Assembly: GCA_015350385.1 (NCBI GenBank)
Contig: WNKI01000004.1
Coordinates: forward strand, 2,891,187-2,955,186
Length of the DNA stretch: 64,000 nucleotides
Source of the DNA: Aculops lycopersici
Taxonomy: Eukaryota; Arthropoda; Arachnida; Trombidiformes; Eriophyidae
Direction: 5' to 3'
Shown: positions 10,848 to 21,837 of the stretch, piece after piece
Layout of the letters: each line of letters starts with the position of its first letter
Position numbering within the stretch: position 1 is the first letter of the stretch
Notes under the pieces: model-generated
Database searches by the model: none
What the model saw: only the letters and a program-made list of their open reading frames with translations
Told to the model about the DNA's origin: nothing
Translations under genes and position numbers: made by a program

Positions 10848-13800
10848 ATGTCCAATCGTCAAGACAAAAAGCGGGAATTTGGTTGCGCATTCAGCCAAAC
10901 GTTGGCAACTTCGTCGTCGACCTCCTCCTCCTCCTCCTCAACATCAAGCTTCAGTCATCGCGGTGCCGGCGACGAGCTCTCCATCGATTCACGAACAAAT
11001 GAGAAGGTTCCCATTCACCAAGAAAGAGTTATGACGGATCCATCGTTTCAACTAGACAAATCTAATCAAAATTATGAAACTCAAAATCAAAAACCATCTG
11101 AACAATTAATAGGCCAAAAGAAATACTCAATGTCCCAAAGGCGACACCAGCATCAGGTTAAAATGGGCCACCAAAATGAGACCAGACCTCATTTTAGAAT
11201 TGACTGGCGCCAGCTAACCTACTACCAAAAACCGGACTCATTATTTAGCAGGTGTCTTGGGAAGGTGACAGGTGCGTTTGGTAACGGACAGGATGGCAAC
11301 AAGCATAGGCGATCGAGTAGCGAGTTTATTGATTCGACGTCGTCGACAGGAAATCAAATCGAAACCAAGCCAGCGGGACCGAGAAGGATACTAAACTCCC
11401 TAGATGGCTGCTTTAAATCAGGCCAATTATCCGCTATCCTAGGGCCCAGTGGTGCGGGAAAGTCGACTTTTCTCGACACTCTATTTGGATCGAAGCAGGA
11501 GAGTGCCTTTGGCCAAACAAAAGTCACCTGGTTCAATGAGGACGGGCTTCCGGCGCAAATGAGCAAGCGAAGAAATATACGCATCGCCGTCTTGCCACAG
11601 CACGACCACTTGTTGCATCATTTGACGGTCTATGAAACTCTGATGTTCGCTTCAAAGATTAAAAATGCCTCCAGACACGAAGCTAAGAGGGAGAGTTTTC
11701 ATAAGCAAAATGTGAGAAAGGTGGCCAAGATGCTAAAATTAACCGAGTGCCTAGATACCAGATGCGGAAAATTAAGTGGTGGCCAGTATAAGCGTGTATC
11801 CATTGGCCAGGAGTTACTCTCCGAACCGGATGTTATTATTTTGGACGAGCCAACCTCTGGTCTGGACGCAATGACTTGCTTGACAACAGTGAAGACATTA
11901 AAATCAATTGTAACCAAGCATCCAATGAGCATTATATTGACCATTCACCAACCGGATATTGATGTCTTCAATTTATTTGACCATATCTATGTGATAGCTC
12001 AGGGAGGAATGGCTATTTACGAGGGAGCACCAGGAGAAGTTGCCTCAACTTTAGCCTCCGTTGACCTCCACATGCCATCTCCTAATTATAATCCAGCTCG
12101 CTTCATTGTGGAGCACGCATTTGTGGTGGAATACGAGACGGCAAACGGACTCCCGGCAACCGAGTGGCCTTCAAGTGTTGAGACAAACTCTTCCTTCGAA
12201 TCCGAGGAGTCAAGTGTTTGGCACTCGGAGGACGATAGCGACGACGAGGAAGACGCCTTTGAGGATTGTGTGACTGATAGCAAATCAAAGGATCCAACAA
12301 AATCCTTGAGAAGATCTTTGGTCAGTCTGACGGAAGTGATAAGTGGCAAGGAAATGTCGTCGGGTGATTTAATTAGAAGGAAGAGTAGTAATGGTAAGAA
12401 AGGAAACAAGAGGCCACTACTGAATATTGGCATTCAAACTTCAGATGGAAGACTAATAACTAGCAAGCAATTAAAGTTGGACGAGGAGTTACATGCAAAG
12501 CAAGTGGAGAGATTGAATCTACTCAAGAGATTGAACCAAATACAAAAGGCTAAATACCAGGCCAATGAGCGGAGATTAGATTTGAGCTCGCCGTCGGGTG
12601 ATAGTCACAGTAGTGAGATAAGTCGGCGGAGTCCCATCGAACCAGGTGGTGCAGGTCAGGTATCAATAAGCACCCACAATCCACAGGTGGCTCCTATTGG
12701 CACGGAAGGCGATTTGGCCAAAGAGAGAAACGAGTACTCGTCTGCCTCTTGCTTAACGGAAGACAAGGACGAGGATCAGCAGGAGAAGAATGGTAAAGTC
12801 AATAGAAAAGTATTGCAAGCTTCAAAGTCTGCCAGTCTCGCGTTAGTGATGCAACCACCTGACACTATGAACCAATCGGCCAGCCCGTTGGAGAAACTTT
12901 TCGAGACTAGAGACAAAAAGTTGCAATTGCGTCAGTCGATGCCGGCAATCGATCAGTCGCACTATCAAAACTCAAGCTCATCATCATCATCAACAGGTTC
13001 CGATGACGGGAGCGAGGAGACGGAATTCGTGGTTAATATTGAGGATCATTTAATGGGAACAGCGAGTCCTCAATCTCACGGCGGCACCACAACGAGATCT
13101 AGTTTTTACTCAACAAAAGGGACAAAGATGATTAGGAAATTCGATAAGAAACTTAGCGCAAAGCATAATTGTTCCAAGACAAAGGATTATCCGATTTGGT
13201 ACCACACATTTCTATTAACTCACAGGACTTGGCTTTCCATTATTAGGGATCCGGTATTTTTTGGTATTCAAGCCTGCATGCACACAATAATTCCAATACT
13301 ATTGGCACTGATCTTTGGCTCCTCCCAAGAGGAGGGGTGTCCGCGAGTTGGAGGTTTTGATTTGGTGGATTTTGCATATAGCGGTTCGGATAATATGATT
13401 CAGGGGACAGTGAGCTCAATTAGAAAATCCATCGCAAACATAGGCATTGTTTTCTTTGAGATGTTTGTCATAACGTTTGCAATCAATTGCATAACAGCGC
13501 TGGTCTTTCCCTTGGATATGTTTGTTCTATTGAAAGAGTACAGGAACGGATGGTACTCAATGAGATCCTATTTCTTCGGCCGTACTCTCGCCGACTTACC
13601 TGTACCCATTGTGCTCCACACAATAGCTATCTCCATATTATACTTTATGACTGACCAACCTCACAGTTGGTGGCGATTTGGTGGCGTCGTACTGCTGATC
13701 ATCATAGCCTCGCTAGTTGCGCAATCCATTGGACTTACAATTGGCGCCATCCTCATGAGATCCTCCCAATCGGCTGTACTGGCGGCCGCCGGATTTGTGG

Positions 13801-14396
13801 CCCCATTCTTTGCGCTAAGTGGATTTATTGTGCGCATACATACTCTACCCATTTTGGCGAAAATTGGAGCCCAAGGCTCCTACCTGTACCATCTACTCAA
13901 TGGATTCATCATTCTCCGCCACGGTTTTGGAAGGTGTCAATGTAAAGTGGAGGACTTCGAGCAGAATAGCGAGCATCAAATTCCAAGTAACTTGCACACA
14001 TTAGCTAGCATGTGGATAGGAACGTACTCAAACGAATACGCGAGCTCGCAACAGGTGCTCGATGCAGCAGCAAGTGGATCGGCCAACGATACTCTAGCGG
14101 TGAATTCAACTTTAACTCACAATAGCCAACAACCAACGATTGCAAATCTAAACAACAGGAGTAATATTGATCCAAATATCGATGTGGTGGACAAAATGAT
14201 GACTGCATTTAAAATGGCCAGCTCGTATGGGCAACAAATCGAGAATTGCAACGACGTGCTGCCCTATGCGATGCTCGACTTTAATGTCCGCGACTCGGAC
14301 ATATACGGCTGCTTTCTAGCTTTAGTGGTCATGCTCATAATCACGCGCCTGATCACCTTTTCGGCCATCTACTACAAGATCCGTTCGTTTACTTGA
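10848..14396 (+). CDS. ABC transporter, subfamily G half-transporter with extended linker
   Basis: This 1182-residue protein has the reversed ABCG order, nucleotide-binding domain before membrane domain. The disordered Ser-rich N-terminus (1-170) is followed by the NBD: Walker A GPSGAGKST (199-207), signature LSGGQ (309-313), Walker B VIILDEP (329-335), and the H-loop TIHQP. Residues about 435-775 form a very acidic, Ser-rich, apparently unstructured linker, far longer than the usual linker of roughly 60-100 residues. The ABC2-type membrane domain begins near 780 (WYHTFLLTHRTW) with about six hydrophobic helices and an extracellular loop bearing NxS/T sites before the last helix. ABCG proteins act as dimers, exporting lipids, sterols or pigments precursors; the substrate here cannot be read from sequence. 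The start has good context (CAAGATGTC). There is no intron. Confidence 0.9.
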   Translation: MSNRQDKKREFGCAFSQTLATSSSTSSSSSSTSSFSHRGAGDELSIDSRTNEKVPIHQERVMTDPSFQLDKSNQNYETQNQKPSEQLIGQKKYSMSQRRHQHQVKMGHQNETRPHFRIDWRQLTYYQKPDSLFSRCLGKVTGAFGNGQDGNKHRRSSSEFIDSTSSTGNQIETKPAGPRRILNSLDGCFKSGQLSAILGPSGAGKSTFLDTLFGSKQESAFGQTKVTWFNEDGLPAQMSKRRNIRIAVLPQHDHLLHHLTVYETLMFASKIKNASRHEAKRESFHKQNVRKVAKMLKLTECLDTRCGKLSGGQYKRVSIGQELLSEPDVIILDEPTSGLDAMTCLTTVKTLKSIVTKHPMSIILTIHQPDIDVFNLFDHIYVIAQGGMAIYEGAPGEVASTLASVDLHMPSPNYNPARFIVEHAFVVEYETANGLPATEWPSSVETNSSFESEESSVWHSEDDSDDEEDAFEDCVTDSKSKDPTKSLRRSLVSLTEVISGKEMSSGDLIRRKSSNGKKGNKRPLLNIGIQTSDGRLITSKQLKLDEELHAKQVERLNLLKRLNQIQKAKYQANERRLDLSSPSGDSHSSEISRRSPIEPGGAGQVSISTHNPQVAPIGTEGDLAKERNEYSSASCLTEDKDEDQQEKNGKVNRKVLQASKSASLALVMQPPDTMNQSASPLEKLFETRDKKLQLRQSMPAIDQSHYQNSSSSSSSTGSDDGSEETEFVVNIEDHLMGTASPQSHGGTTTRSSFYSTKGTKMIRKFDKKLSAKHNCSKTKDYPIWYHTFLLTHRTWLSIIRDPVFFGIQACMHTIIPILLALIFGSSQEEGCPRVGGFDLVDFAYSGSDNMIQGTVSSIRKSIANIGIVFFEMFVITFAINCITALVFPLDMFVLLKEYRNGWYSMRSYFFGRTLADLPVPIVLHTIAISILYFMTDQPHSWWRFGGVVLLIIIASLVAQSIGLTIGAILMRSSQSAVLAAAGFVAPFFALSGFIVRIHTLPILAKIGAQGSYLYHLLNGFIILRHGFGRCQCKVEDFEQNSEHQIPSNLHTLASMWIGTYSNEYASSQQVLDAAASGSANDTLAVNSTLTHNSQQPTIANLNNRSNIDPNIDVVDKMMTAFKMASSYGQQIENCNDVLPYAMLDFNVRDSDIYGCFLALVVMLIITRLITFSAIYYKIRSFT

Positions 14397-14448
14397 GGCA
14401 ATCGAAAACTATTTAGCAAGTTAAACAATAATAATAATGATCAATTTT

Positions 14449-14604
14449 ATATATATATATATATATNNNNNNNNNNNNNNNNNNNNNNNNNNNNNNNNNN
14501 NNNNNNNNNNNNNNNNNNNNNNNNNNNNNNNNNNNNNNNNNNNNNNNNNNNNNNNNNNNNNNNNNNNNNNNNNNNNNNNNNNNNNNNNNNNNNNNNNNNN
14601 NNNN
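14449..14604. other. TA microsatellite and assembly gap (138 N)
   Basis: A TATATA run begins at about 14449 and passes into 138 unresolved bases (14467-14604). The gap lies 70 bases after the ABCG stop codon, in its 3' UTR or just beyond. The true length and content are unknown. Confidence 0.95.
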
Positions 14605-16699
14605 ATCGTCCAAATTTTTATCGTTTTTACCAAGTGTGCGAGAGACGGAGGCAAGATAGAACATTGCTCGCAGGTGATGCTGCCAAAGGTAAATCTAACC
14701 GTGCAACAGGTGTGTGATAGAAGATGAACCCTAGCTGCCAATGAACAAACAACCCGGCAACAAGTGACAGTTGTATTGGTGGTGGTGGTGGTGATGGCAA
14801 CAATGACTTGCGGGTGGCAACAAGTCGTCGTTTGTAGAGACGAGATGGCGCTCCTTGCTCTGGATAACTAGAGAAACACATAAAGGGGCTCACTTTCACT
14901 GTTGCGCGCGCGAGCAAAAGGGTCGAGTAGAGACTCTGTAGCTTGCTGTAGCGACTCATAAGCCAACAAGTGGTTAACTGCGTCTGTCAATGTTGTTAAC
15001 GCTAACTCTTGAAAGTTTAGCTCGCAAGTCACATAAACTCCACTGCTACTACGCAGCAAAAGTTGGCACAACATTTGGAAGGCAAACTATTTGCATTTGT
15101 CACTTTAGATTAAGTATCTCCGATTTTTCCCATTATTTTTGCAACAAGAGAAATAGACAACTCACGAGGCGTTAGGTTTTGCCCTGCAAGCAAAGAGTTG
15201 AGTTCATTACCCGTTGGGTGGCGACAACTTGACGCTCACGTTCACGTTTACATTACATTCGACTAGATTAGATCATTATAATTATTATCAGCTAGCGGAT
15301 GAATAAGAGACTTCAAATTCGTTTAGAGAGCAGCAATAATTAGCAGGTGGAAATAATTGAGAAATTGGACACGAGAAAGAGATGCAAGGGAACTTTGGAG
15401 TTGGAAAGTCAAATTTGCTGTAGATTTTGTAGGGCGTTAACAATAAGCAATCACTAGGACTGCATTGTAATAGTTCGAGTAGGTGGGCGAGTGAGTGAAA
15501 CACTGAGTCTTTGCCCATTATCTTCTACAGTCAACCTGCAAGTTACTGCGAGGGTTTACGGCGTAGAGTAGCGCAGTGATAGCCATTGAGGCGAGAGCCC
15601 CTATTGTTGCCATTGCCATTACCATTGCTGCTGCTGCCATAACACCATTACCATATCAATCTGCAGCAACTAGACATAGGAAAGTCCATAACCTCAGATA
15701 GAGTTGAGTAGGCTAGCGGCCGTTTGCTAGCGAGAGCAATAGAGAAACTTGCATGCAATTGGCAGGCAACCAGCGCAGAGAGTCAAAGCGAATGATGAAA
15801 TTCGCTAGCTCTACTACTGCGTCTCTCGCCCGCCATCTTTGGTATAATTCTCTGTATTGCTGCCGCCGTTAATGTTGTTGTTGTTGTTGTTGCTGCTGCT
15901 GCTCCTCTGGACAAATACAACTACGAGGCCTACACTACTGATAGCTCAAAGTCTTGGTGGTTGTTAGCGTTGATGTTGATGTTGTCGCCGTCAATTTTGA
16001 TGCTTGTCACTGAATAGCTAACGCAACTTTGATAACCCCGATTTGCCTCAATCTGATTGCCCATTTGAACTACTAGAAGCTCAAAGGGGACAGGCAAATT
16101 TTAAACTTTGAAGGTCGAATGGGAGTGAAGTCCTGCGGCCAGCGAAGGCGAACATTTGCAACACACAGGCATAACAGAATAGATTTGAAACTAAGTCGTA
16201 AACAATAACTATAATAGGACATCTGCAAAAACAACAACAACCACAACGTAGATCTAGTGCGAGAACAACAGCAACTATCACTGGTATTGCGTTTCTCGCG
16301 CCATATTAATGTACTATTGCACCATCACTTAGGGCCAACGGGAAATATAGAAAAGCTCATTTTGAAGCCATAGAATTCAAAGAGAAAATTAGGGGAGAAC
16401 AACAAAAAGGACGGACTGACAAACGAAGAGAGAAAGGGCGAAGCTTTATTGAAATTTCTCTCGTGATTGATTGACACTTGAACACTTGATATCCTCATTC
16501 TTTCATTACACTCAAACCATTTGTCATCATCGAGGACATTGATGGGTCAGGATATTAGATTATTATCTATACAGACAACTGACAGAACTACTTTCATGTT
16601 TCGACAATATAAAAATTGCAAAACTAAAAGGAAAACCAATACAAAATTTACAATTAGAATCCATAACTACCAAACACCAGATAACCAGAAGCCCAAAGA
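14605..16699. other. Non-coding stretch between ABCG and MAF1
   Basis: About 2.1 kb without a supportable gene. It holds trinucleotide-rich patches (TTG/CTG near 15865-15905, GGT near 14780). The last few hundred bases must contain the MAF1 promoter and 5' UTR. Confidence 0.5.
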
Positions 16700-17705
16700 A
16701 TGAAGTTGCTCGAGAGCAGCTGCAGTGAGCTGCTAAACTCAGCTTTAAATTTCGAAACTGGCCGATGCAATATCATTGGAAGGTAAGGAAACAGTCAGAG
16801 TGAGAGAATATCAACTATAGATTTGAGAGTTCGATCAGCTGATTGGCTCCTACCTAGTCACTGTTTGTGGAAGTCTTTTGTCTTATCTAAGAATCAGATC
16901 AATGTTCATTGCATTGGCAAATTCGGAGGACGAGACAATTGAACTGAACATTAACATCACACTAAAGCCAAAGATAACCACTGACTTTTTAACCTTCGTT
17001 TACCTTTAACCTTCTGTTACTCTCTCCTTGGCGCAAAATTGATAATAACCATCTATTTGCGAACCACCTAGAGTCGAGATTTACTCATGCAAGCTGGTCA
17101 CCAATGAGAAACGTCTATACAAACAACTCAATGGAGATCCCGAAAACGATCCCCACAAATTAGAGGCTCTCTCGCCACCCGAGAGTTGCTCCTATTCGTG
17201 TAGCCCTAGCAAAGTCTACAGCCGAAGTTTGACCAGCGAAGAGGGCGACGCGAAGGATAGTAACATATGCGATACCATTAGTCGAAAGACACTCTTCTAC
17301 TTGATTGCAACACTAAACGCCTCGTTTGGTCCAGATTATGACTTTAGCAAGGCGAAAGCGGAGGAGTTTAGCAAGGAGCCAAATCATAACTGGGTCATGA
17401 ATGCCATTGATGCAAATTTTCTCAGCTCTCCAGCCCACCAATCCTATTCCGTGTTGAAGCCACAATTATGGCAGGCCATTGACACGGCAATCAACATGGT
17501 TGAATGCGAAATCTACAGTTATAATCCGGATCTCAACTCTGACCCATATTCCGAGGATGGTTGTTTGTGGTCGTTCAATTATTTCTTCTACAATAAGAAG
17601 CTTAAGCGAGTATTATTCTTTACCTGCCGATCGACTAGTAATCATGCTTTCGATGATTTGGCCTCAGAAGATCACAATGACATCTACGACATGGATGATG
17701 TTTAA
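16700..17705 (+). CDS. MAF1: MAF1, repressor of RNA polymerase III transcription
   Basis: MAF1 shuts down RNA polymerase III under stress or when TOR signalling is low. Two exons, 16700-16782 and 17072-17705, are joined across a 289-bp GT-AG intron in phase 2, giving 238 residues. Exon 1 encodes [20 protein letters not shown], the conserved N-terminus; the junction rebuilds GRVEIYSCK (human GRIESYSCK). Exon 2 carries [58 protein letters not shown] and [19 protein letters not shown], all MAF1 signatures. The acidic C-terminal tail is typical. The first exon alone is too short to be noticed as an open frame. Confidence 0.96.
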
Positions 17706-18289
17706 AGCCTGTTTCTCATTCGACAGGATAGGATTTGATCTAATCTTGAGACAAATTCATTTGCTTACAAGTGTCACCGTGACATTCAAAAGCGGAAGGA
17801 AACAAATACACCAAGATCACAACTTGTATCAAGACAAACTATCACAAGTTGTATCCAAACTCTAGGATATCACCATGATCACGGTCATCATAAAATATAT
17901 AGTCACAAAAAGCTACATTTAAGCTCCCATTGTATATGTTTATATCAAACGGCTAGATAGTGTTGGAGGAAAACGAGGTAACCTGACATAGAGAACATAA
18001 CTTGACAACAATTTGATTGATGTTACTGCGCTCATCCTAGATTTAGACAAACCCTAGAAGACAAAAAGGAAGAGCAAACAACAAACGCAAGGTTGGTACT
18101 TTATAATACAACAACAATAATTGGTGCACCAACACCAATCGATTAAACCATTTCCAAAAAAAATGTGAGACAAAATTATGTATCTCCATGGAGTTGTTGT
18201 AATGAGTTTCTTTATCACAATGCTATTATATTGTGTCAATTTATTTATTGAGTTAAACTCAACGGTTTGCTTAACTCAATTCGTAATAC
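17706..18289. other. Convergent intergenic region between MAF1 and TBCK
   Basis: 584 bases that hold the 3' UTRs of both flanking genes. AT-rich; no gene is seen. Confidence 0.6.
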
Positions 18290-20485
18290 CTAACGCCACT
18301 TCTTATCCGGAGTAGAGTTGTAAAATTGTGACGCATCTCTGATGCAACGCTCGATGTCTATTTCCGGTAAATTACTAAACGATACTATACAATCGTTGAA
18401 GCTAAACTCAAGTAGCTCGTGCTTTAGCTGATTGAGGATGGCGAGACCAATACAGAGTGGGAATTTGGAATCACCTAGCAGGAGGCAATCCCAAACGTGC
18501 AAAATTTTGTGCAGGGGTAGGACATGGGTAAACATGGTCAAGAACCAGGGAATAGCGTACAAGTTTGGCAGAAAGCCCAACTTTTCCAGGTGAGTTGCTA
18601 GTGCCGGATCGTGATAGGATAGGAGCTCTGAGAACATGGCCAAATACTGTTGCACTATAATCTGATTATCTTTCTTGAAGAAGCCTCGCAGGTACTTGTC
18701 GATGAAGGCATCAAAACAGGCAAATGCCATAGCCTCGTTGTGGAAGTTCAATAGCAAGAAGGGGGCAGCTAGTGAGTCTAGTCCCTGCCAATAGACATAC
18801 TCTTCGGCATTGTGATTTAGCCAGGCTTTCAAGATTCTGGCTAACTTGTGGTGGCCTTGTGGTGAGGCCATGAGTTCATTGTATTGGTGGCACCTAGGGA
18901 TATCAACACTAATCTGTCTATCCGTAGCCACCGGTGTTGTCTTATCAATAGTTTCATATAATTGCTTGGCTTTCGATTGCGATACATCCAAAAGTATCGC
19001 CCAAACTTGCGCCCGATAATAAGGAGGTATATCGATGGAAGCTTCACGCTTAAGTTGAGTCTTTAAATATGGACAACCGGCAAGGAGGCGCTTAAACAAG
19101 ACTATCCTCTCGCATTGGTAGGCACAATCGGCCTCCTTTATAACAATAGGCAATAATTTTGAGCTTTCATTGATTTGGTTTCGTATATATGACTGCAAGC
19201 TAAGATTTGTGAGATCGGCGAAGGTGATAGCCTCAGATCCGGATGCCTTGCGATTGTTATTGCACTCTCCTGTTGCTACTTTATTGCTTAACAAGGTAAA
19301 CGAGTCCACTTCCTCGTCCACCTCGCTAGATGACCTTAACTCGTTGTCCGTTAATATCAGAGGGGCAAAGATTTTCTCATCCAGCTTGCCCATGTCCGAC
19401 CTAAACACTTCTAGAGGGATGAGTTTCGGTCTAGTGTTGATTATAGTATGTGTTTCAAATTTAACATCTGATATGGAATTCGTTGGTTTCTCACTAACAA
19501 TAAGATATGGAATCTTGAATATTGGAGGACAATCGTCTTGTTTCTGTTCGGATTCCAGATTGCGTCCGATCGACAATCGCCATAAGTAATAGATTTCCGA
19601 TATGTCGAGTTTGCTAACTTTCTCTTGTTGTATCTCAAAATAATTTCTCCTTATTGGTTCAAAGAATGATATAAGCGGTGTGTTCGGTTGCTTTAAACCC
19701 AATATTGAGTATAGTTCCTCCAGTGAGCCTCTCAACTCATAGTTTGGTTCTAAAGCTCTTGCAAAGAAATTATTCCAACAGTCGGGGTCTTCGACATGAG
19801 TTTTGTTTATATTTCCTCCAATTTGTTTTATAATTTCCTCGGCATTATCACAGAAAGCTAGACCAGTTGGATTTTCGGGCAACTTGCACTCTGGTTTTAA
19901 TAGTTTCAAAAGCGCCAAACTTGCCGACCAGATATCACTCTTTGGATTTGATTGTTTTTGTGGTACTTTAACTTGTTCAGGTGCTAAGAATGATATGTTT
20001 ACAGGTAATATAGTTGCAGAACCGAGAGACACTCCGCCTCCCGTGAGTAGATTTATTGGCCAATCTGTAAGTTTTACATTTTCCTGACCAGACCAGACAA
20101 GGCTCTCAGGTGTGATGAGCCCATGAATGATTCCAATTGAATTGTGCAAATGATCTAGGGCATCCAATAGTTGCTTCGCCACTTTAAAAGGATCGAATTT
20201 GCGACTGGGTGGCTCCGAGGGTAGCGCTTCATAGACCAAAGTTATGCGTTCTGTTCAAGTAAAGACAAGTTAGTTAGTTACTTGAGGTTGATTTAATAGG
20301 TGACAGAAGTCCGCTAACTTCAACAACATCTACTTACCATTCTTATTTCGGAAGCACTCAACATACTTGGTCAGGTTGGAATGTTCCACATGCTGAACAC
20401 GGGCCTTAAAATCACCAATAATTTGGATGGAGTTTGGGTATGAGTCTAAAGATAAACTGCCAAAACTAATACCGGACAATTCCAT
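18290..20485 (-). CDS. TBCK: TBC domain-containing protein kinase-like (TBCK), without rhodanese domain
   Basis: TBCK combines a pseudokinase with a Rab-GAP-type TBC domain and is linked to mTOR signalling and endosomal traffic. Exon 1 (20338-20485, 49 codons plus 1 base) and exon 2 (18290-20250) join across an 87-bp intron to give 702 residues. Residues about 20-260 resemble the kinase fold, but HRD is HGL and DFG is degenerate, as in other TBCKs. The TBC domain starts at about 445: IDIPPYYRAQVWAILLD with the arginine finger, VDIPRCHQYNELMASPQGH, VYWQGLDSLAAPF with the glutamine finger, and LYAIPWFLTMFTHVLPLHKILHVWD. It stops at KKWR soon after LPEIDIERC. Human TBCK continues with about 180 residues including a C-terminal rhodanese domain, absent here. 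The apparent GAP residues are intact. Confidence 0.93.
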
Positions 20486-21150
20486 GATAAACTTAAAACC
20501 AATGTCTAAATTGGTTTTTGTGAGAGATCTAAATAGTGTCTCACTTTAAGATTGGAGATGGGCAACAATAGATATTTAGATTCCCGATGTCCAAACAATC
20601 TGAAGCTACGTGCATGGTGAACAGAACACGCCTCTCGCAAGCGAAAAGCCACCGCCGACATTTTGACACACACAGAGTGAATAGGGGATATAGAGTTATG
20701 CATCGCCATGTCAAATTGAAACATGGTAATGTTACATCAATCAATAATCGAATCAAGGTGACGTAACGAAATCAACTGTAAACTAGCAGGTTTAATGACA
20801 CGCAAAACTCTGGTCAATCATTGATTTCGCAAAATCTTTATTGCTCTTTATGAACAGCCTTCATATAAATTAGTGGCAGATTTTTTTTGGCTATTGATTT
20901 GACTAAGGGCTTTGTAGAAATACAAATGTTATATCACAGGGTGGCATGTTTTCTATTCCAGACAGCGTAAATAGAGACGGATGGTCTTGTTTTTCACTTA
21001 CTGAAGAAGACTTGGGGCTCTCAATTGAATCGAATGGGGACGCCAGTTTAGTCTCGGAGATCGGAAATAAGTGTAAATAGTTGATAGTGTCATTGAGTTG
21101 AAAGATCTATAGGTTCAAAATATATGGTTCTGGATCCAAGATAGTGTTGA
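20486..21150. other. Intergenic region: TBCK promoter and 3' UTR of the next gene
   Basis: Left part holds the TBCK 5' UTR and promoter; right part, the 3' UTR of the minus-strand gene at 21151. No coding potential recognised. Confidence 0.5.
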
Positions 21151-21837
21151 TTATTCCATCATAATATCGCCGTCTGCATCAATCTGAGGCACTGGATCTA
21201 TCTTGAAGTCATTATGGTCCTTGTATCTAAATTCTTCGTCATCTGAGTCTTCTGCTTGTTCCCCAGTAAGGTAATTATCTTTCAAAGGTGGACTCCAAAG
21301 CACAACAGCTTTGCTCAATTTATCACGCTCCTCACGAGCCAATCTGGATATCAAGCTATCTGAGCTAGTCGATGAAAGGCCGTCTGTTTTCCTATCTTTG
21401 AATAACAAATATACATAGCGATTGAATTCTTCTCGATCGGAGGCACTTGTTTTCTGGCCACTACCGCCGCTAGTGTCAGGTCCTTGTTGATCATCAGTTG
21501 AATTATTACCGTCCTCTTCGGGTGGCTGAACAATATTTACTTTCCCATCAATATTGAGTGATCCAAATTGTCGCAAGAGTCTGTTTTCGCTCAATAGTTG
21601 CTTTGTAGGTGGCTCGTCCGCCAAAAATTGGTCATCTTCCATCTCAAGTGAGCTTCGTTTGTGAGGTAATAATAACGGATCAGTCTCTACTTGTGGTAGT
21701 TGAGTTAAATTGCCGCTAATTGGCGGCGAACTCAAATGAGACTGGTTCTGCTGATGGATTGGGATAGTGTAATTTGGCTGCTGGTATGGCCAACTCATGA
21801 TTTCTGGACTTCTCGTGTTGAAAATAATCTCTGCCAT
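21151..21837 (-). CDS. HCFC1R1/HPIP-like small regulatory protein
   Basis: The first ATG of this frame is at 21837, with strong context (ACAAAAATGGCAG); the frame extends further upstream without a Met. It gives 228 residues that look mostly disordered. Three features recall human HCFC1R1 (HPIP), which binds HCF-1 and promotes its nuclear export: KRSSLEMED followed by PPTKQLLSENRLLRQFGSLNI (human KRRLEEE...KQFLSEENMATHFSQLSL), a VVLWSPPL segment (human LLLWRYP), and the ending DADGDIMME (human PAGDIMEL). The order and C-terminal position agree, but the match is short and made from memory. The acidic C-terminal half (EDSDDEEF) may be a transcription-related or export segment. Confidence 0.45.
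   Translation of the reverse strand: MAEIIFNTRSPEIMSWPYQQPNYTIPIHQQNQSHLSSPPISGNLTQLPQVETDPLLLPHKRSSLEMEDDQFLADEPPTKQLLSENRLLRQFGSLNIDGKVNIVQPPEEDGNNSTDDQQGPDTSGGSGQKTSASDREEFNRYVYLLFKDRKTDGLSSTSSDSLISRLAREERDKLSKAVVLWSPPLKDNYLTGEQAEDSDDEEFRYKDHNDFKIDPVPQIDADGDIMME

Noticed and set aside
14437..14741. Open frames running through the N gap
   Set aside because: They are created by unresolved bases and the TA repeat.
20239..20239. Start of TBCK at the first open-frame codon of exon 2
   Set aside because: That codon is TTG; a consensus acceptor and the upstream exon at 20338-20485 restore the family N-terminus.
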